A DNA stretch of 64,000 nucleotides from Cylicocyclus nassatus. Lineage: Eukaryota > Nematoda > Chromadorea > Rhabditida > Strongylidae. Location of the stretch: NCBI GenBank assembly GCA_958299035.1, contig CATQJL010000316.1, forward strand, positions 22,607,676-22,671,675, written 5' to 3'. The translations under genes were made by a program, and so were the position numbers. Positions 54,601 to 60,600 of this stretch are shown piece after piece (the stretch's first letter is position 1; each line of letters starts with the position of its first letter). A model generated the notes under the pieces. That model searched no databases, was not told where the DNA came from, and was given only the letters and a program-made list of their open reading frames with translations.

Positions 54601-57600
54601 AGCCCACAAATGTTGGTACCGTTATACAGGGTGTCCCAAAATTATGTATACACTGTTTGATCGTTAATATCTCTCTTTCAAAGAGCCCTTTTGCCTTGCT
54701 TCAGGCACCTTTTTGTAAAGCTGCCTTTAACTTTGATTTGCAGTATAGAACGAATCATCCATCTCTCTTCGTTGCTGTAGGATTACTAGAAACTTCGTAG
54801 ATTGTTTTGAGCCATAAAAGGCCATCTTGTGCCTCAGAAAGGAAATAAAATAACCTGAAAACTTTTACACTAGGCTAACCAGAGTTGCTGATTCTAATTG
54901 TAAAGTTCCCAGCTTATCATGATGCTTCCTTGAAGAGTTATGCCAGGTAAGCAGTAGCGGCCATTTTTTCAATGTATCTAAAATGTGCGATTATACCATT
55001 TAGAAAGCTTCGCAATCTTGTGAATAGCTACGCTGAATCCGAAAATCAACACTGGAGAGCGCGAAAACGGCGAAGAAAGGCTCTAACAGACAAGGGGAAT
55101 TGCAGGTGGGGGGGGGGGCTGTTCACATAGTGGCGTCACTCTCCCAGCTTCAGGAGCGATCTTCTCGCTTCCGCTAATCGCCCTAACATTACCACCAGCC
55201 AAATGCGAAACTCTTGACATGAAATCGGAACCGAGAAGATCGCTCCTAAAGCCTGGGAGAGTGACGTCACGATGTGAACGGTCCGCCCACCTGCGATTTC
55301 CCTCCTGCATTAGGGCCCTTTTCGCTGTTTTCGCGCTCTCCAGTGTTGATTTTCGGATTCAGCGTAGCGTCTAGGCCGAGGTAACCACAAAATCTCAAAA
55401 TTGACTTCTTGCATGGACACTGCCTTTGATTCTGATACTACTCCGCTTCAAAGACTTTTATAATCCGGTAGTGTAAATCTGATGCTTCTCGTCGACAAGT
55501 AATTTATGATGCAGGCAGTTCATATACTGATTGTATCTCAACTGATCGTGAGATGTAGACGGCTATTCTCAGTAATCCTCGAATACTTCATTTGCAATGA
55601 ACCCGCTGCAACGAACCCACACTTTCGCGCATGCCAATTTTTTTCAGCTACGTTCCACTTACTATCGCAATGTGCAAGGTCGCATGACGTTGCATCTCCT
55701 TGATCTTGTCTTGAAGAGTGTGAACTGAGCGCTGAGAACACAATTACGAATTAACGTATACTACAATTGACTATATATTGGGTCTTAAGGAGCAGTGAGC
55801 TTCAGCTACTTTAAACAGTAGCTGTTTATGGACCAGTGGTGATCAGCAAAAGTGAAGACTAGCATTTGCCAACATAAGTCGCACGCTTTCAGTATTTATT
55901 ATTATAACAACGCTCACGAAGCTTATTGGCATTTTTTCAACGCGAGGTGGAAGAAAGTGGAGTAGTGCTTTACTTACTTAGATACTTAGATGGCCCGTCC
56001 TCACGTGACATGCGGGCCCCAGCACAGAAGTTACCATTGATCCCTGTCCCTCGCTTCGCACATCCACGATCTTCTTGGTCGTCGTCGGTGGCTGCGTCCG
56101 CGAGTTCCAGGGGCAAGAATCGTATCCAGCTGATTTCTCAGCTGGTCCATCCGTTCCACGAACACGTCTGCCCATCTCGTCGGTGGTCTTCCTCGAGGAC
56201 GTTTGGCTTCGCGAGGGATCCACTCAGATGTTCTTGGTGTCCATCTATCGTCCGTTCTTCTCATTATGTGACTGGCCCATCGGTGTTTCGCTTTCGCAAC
56301 GTATTCCGTTGAGTCACGAAGACGGGACATTCTTCTCATATCCGTGCTGCGAAGTCCGACTAGATGTTGCTTGTGTCGGGTCATCTTCAGAAGACTGCGC
56401 TCGAGCGCTCTTTGGGTGGTCCTCAAAGCTTTCGACGTGGCTACGGTGTCGGCCCAAGTCTCAGCTGCGCAGCAGAGCGCTGGGAGAACGGTTGAGTCGA
56501 ACAGGTGGGCACGAAGCTTCGGGTCCGTCAGTTGGTCGGTGGCTTCCTTCAGAGGCACGAAGGCGGCCCAGGCTGCTCTTCTTCTCCTGTTAAGTTCTTC
56601 CCTCAAGTCGTTCTCCATGTTCATCGAACGTCCGAGATACATGTAAGAAGACGTCTCCATGGATGTCTTCCAATTCCATTTCTGCATCTTCGCAAAGGGC
56701 GTTCTTCATGAACTGAGTCTTCTTCCGATTTATTCGCAGTCGATCTTCTTCCCTACTTCGTTTAGTTCCTTCAGCATCGTCTCTGCTTCAGTGATACTAA
56801 ACGAAAAGAGAACGATGTCGTCCGCAAAACGAAGGTTCGACAGGAATCTCCCATCAACTCGTATGCCTCTCTCTTCCCAGTCTAGTGACTTCATCACCCA
56901 CTGCAAGGCCGCGGTGAATAGCTTCGGCGAAATAGTGTCGCCCTGTCGAACCCCCTTGCCGATTGGAATGGTCAAAGGGCGATGGAACAGCTGCATCATT
57001 GTTGTACAGTCCTTGTAGCAGTCGGATAGTGTCCTCACGTAAGCTGGTTCCACTCCTTGATCGACTAACGCAGACAGGATGGCGTTGGTTTCAACACTGT
57101 CAAAGGCTTTCTCGTGGTCGACGAAGGTTAGGACGAGAGGCAGTCGGTACTCCCGGCAGACTTCTACGACCCTCGAAAAACCGTCTGGATGTGGTCCATG
57201 CAGCTGAATCCCTTGCGAAATTCAGCTTGTTCTTGGGGTGGGGCTTCATCCAGTGTCCTAGATATGCGTGCGAGGATAATCTTCGTGAAGAGCTTGTACA
57301 GCACACTCAGCAGGCATATTGGACGGTTTCGAAGATCTTCCCGTTCACCCTTCTTAAAAAGAAGGACGGTTCTTGACGTTCTCCACTTGTCGGGAATCCT
57401 TTTCTTCTGAAGTTAAGATGTCAGGTGCGACGCGAGAATCTCGTGTAGACGTTGTCCTCCGGCTCGCAGAAATTCGACGGAAAGATGGTCTGATCCTGGA
57501 GCCGTGGATGTCTTCATGGTCTGAATCGCGTGCGCACTTCAGCAGAATTCGTGGTGGTGCTTCTCCAGTGGGAACAACGGGCATCGGCACGGGTGTTGAT

Positions 57601-60600
57601 GAGCGGAAGAGGTTGGTATAGAAGTTCTTCGCGATAGATTCCATCTTGTATCGGGAAGAAGTCGGAGTCCCGTCTTCGTTCAATAGTGCAGCCAGCGGTA
57701 CATGATATTCACAGAGGTCCCTTCGGCATTTCTTAAGACTTCGCCTTCCTTCGGCTGCTTCCAGTATCTTGGCTTGCCTGTACTTCCTGAGATCCTCCTG
57801 CAAAGCTGTTTTGCAACTGGCGTTGGCTATCAGTCGCTCGAGATGGGTTGCATTCGGATCCTGCCTCAGAAATCTTCTTCTTTCGAGCAATTCCTTGGTG
57901 GTCTTCGAAATACGTTCCAAGTTCTTCTCAGAAGTCCCTGAGGCACATTCTCCGCAAGCTCGCAATCCTTTCAGAAGCCGGTCGTAGTCGTACGTTGGGT
58001 CCTCTTCGATGGGCCAGTCACATCTTGAAATGAGCTCCTCCAGCCTGTTACCGTCATAAACGACTTCCTTCCTTCTTGCGGCACTGTGACAGACTTTCAT
58101 TTCCAGCCTTCGGCTGAGTCGTATCTTCGCTCGAAGGAGGCGGTGATCGGAGCCACTGCAGAAGGATGGAACTACTGAGACATCGAGCAAGCTCCACCTT
58201 CGGTTGGTGAGAATGTGGTCGATCTCCGCGTGAGTCGTTCCGTTGGGCGATTCCCATGTCCACCAGCGATGTTTTTTCTTCATGAAGATGGAGTTTCCAT
58301 GGAAGAGTCGTGCGGCGGAGACAAGCCCAGCGAGACGGTTGCCGTTTTCGTTCCGGAGCCCATATCCAAACTTTCCGATCCTATATTCCTTTTCTAGTGA
58401 CATCTCGATTTTCGCATTAAAGTCGCCCACAACATATTTGTAGAAGGACTTTTCGTTGCGGACGACCTACTCCACGTCTTCGTAGAAAGCATCTAGTTCT
58501 GAGTCGTCAGCTGCTGATGTTGGAGAGTAGCAGTTGATGATGCTGATGGTCTTCTGACGTGGAGGGCGTAGTCGTAGGATGGCTAGTGGGGGTGATAGGA
58601 TCTCGTGCGAATCGACAAGATGGACTATAGATGGGTGGACGACAAAGCCAACGCCTCCCACGTTTCGTGATGGAACCTTCTCACCACGAATGATGAGCGT
58701 CCCATCATTCATCTGCCGCACGTCCTTCTTCCTGGACTTCGTTTCCTGCAGAGCAATGATGTGGTACTTGATGTGCTCTGCAGCGTCGAGAAGAGCGTGG
58801 AGGTCGGCGTTTGTGGAGACCGTCTTGGCGTTGTAGGTGCAGAGCATGAGGCAGTTTCCGTGGCGTGTCGTCCGGGCAAACGTGTCGTTTTTGTCCAATC
58901 CAAAAGGCGCCCTGAGGACCCTGACATCAGTCCTGCTACCACCTGGCGCCGTAGGCGGGATCCGATGTACAGGGTTTCTTTCTGTTCTTCTAACTGATAG
59001 AGTAATGAAATTTTCCCCCTACAAAAGCAGACTTACTAGGCCAACTCTTGATTTCCACGAGGCGATCGCTCACCCCGGGCTTGGAGCGGGGAGAACCGCC
59101 CAGCGACCTGAAAACCAGACGGCGGTGGATCTGGCCTGGCCGGCTCTTAGCTAGGCATCCGGCCGAAACCGGAAACGTCGAACTCCTTCACAGCTTGGGA
59201 GGCCCTGCCAGAGTATACAATCGGCTGTGCATCGTAGTTCGACACCCAGTGTCACCCCCACGCCACGATGAGGCGGCCGACCATTGTGGGGGACCACCCG
59301 GCGCCGATCCGATGTACAGGGTTCCTTTCTATTGCTAGTGCTTTAAGAATATGCAGTAGTGCTTTAAGAATATGCAAAGGCTACGGGACATGTGAATGCA
59401 AGCAGTCTAGTTAGTCACGCAGGGAAATTCTTACGAAACTTTATTGGGGATGTTGGAGGATTGTTCACCTCACTTAACGGCTTAGTTTCGATTGAAATAT
59501 TACGTTCAACTTTTTGATACGCTTTGAATGTCGCTTGACTTCTCAGGTACGGCTGCAGTTTAGCAGATCCTGAACTTCTCAGACGATCAAGGCACATATA
59601 AATGCCGGGTTGTCATCAATTACGTTTTTGTCCTTCTTCGCTTGCCAACAACGCAGAAGTCAAAATGGTTGTGTTGAAGTATTTATCACATGACTTTTTT
59701 GCACACTGCACTTTGTTCGATCAGTCCTGAGCTAAGATGATATATGATGTATACTTGATATGTCAAAAGTAACCTTCTTTTGCGCTTATGAAATCGGAAT
59801 CGAAAGAATTTATCTTTAGCAATGAGGAGGGACTGTCGTAGGCAAGCTCTTCAAACTGGGAGTGATGATATGGGATATTGTGCCTTTCGATCATTAGTTG
59901 ACGAATTTACATGTGCGTGTAGAGCTGCAATTTGATTGATCAGTGCACATCTATCATGCGCCCACAAACTGCATTGACAAAATCAAAATCAAAATCCTTC
60001 TTTATTATCACAAAGACTATCACAGAAGTTCTGGTATCATTCAAATGATTTTTTATTCCTCTTCTATACGGCTTAGAATGCTCCGTTTATTAAAAAAAAC
60101 TTGTGGATTCTAGACGATGATTTTGAGCGATGAACCGTTCAACTTCAGTAAGAAAAGAAGAGACAAAGCGGCTTGCTTGTAATCTTGTCTTTCCCTCTGA
60201 AGCAAGCATTATATTTTTTGAAAGCATAAAAAAGGATGATTCATCGATCAAAGTACTACTCATCGTCCTATACTGGCCTACAAAAATTAATAGTTTTTCA
60301 AATGATAACCAGTGAAACTCCGAAATTGTTTGTACCCCCATTCACCAGGTGCTTTCAACAATGAATCTGGATAAACTATATATTTTGAAAGAGTGGGGAC
60401 GGTCTCAAAGTTTCTCATTGTCCTAGCTGCTCATCTTTGTAAATTACAGTATTTTTTTGAGTTTGTCAACTTAGTTTTGGAACAGATAGTATCATTCAAA
60501 TATAGTTTCGACTCAAAATGCAATCCGCCAAGTCTGCAGTGTTGTAAAAATATGTACGGCAAATTAGGAGGGCATTTGAAATTCTTGTACAGAGGTAATC

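Larger units (their letters stand above)
55970..59335 (-). mobile_element. RTE-clade non-LTR retrotransposon, nearly full length, antisense in LACT intron 6
   Basis: About 3.4 kb, the size of RTE elements. From 5' to 3' on the minus strand: a GC-rich 5' region (59335-58900) in which GGATCCGATGTACAGGGTT occurs at both ends, an endonuclease frame, a reverse-transcriptase frame, a C-terminal frame ending TAA at 56031, and a short 3' tail of tandem TAAG units (TAAGTATCTAAGTAAGTAAAG, about 55970), as is typical for RTE. No long poly(A) tail and no clear target-site duplication. Frameshifts and a nonsense codon show it is inactive. Confidence 0.85.

Noticed and set aside
55926..57987. Plus-strand frames of 70-170 codons
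   Set aside because: They are antisense shadows of the minus-strand RTE retrotransposon.
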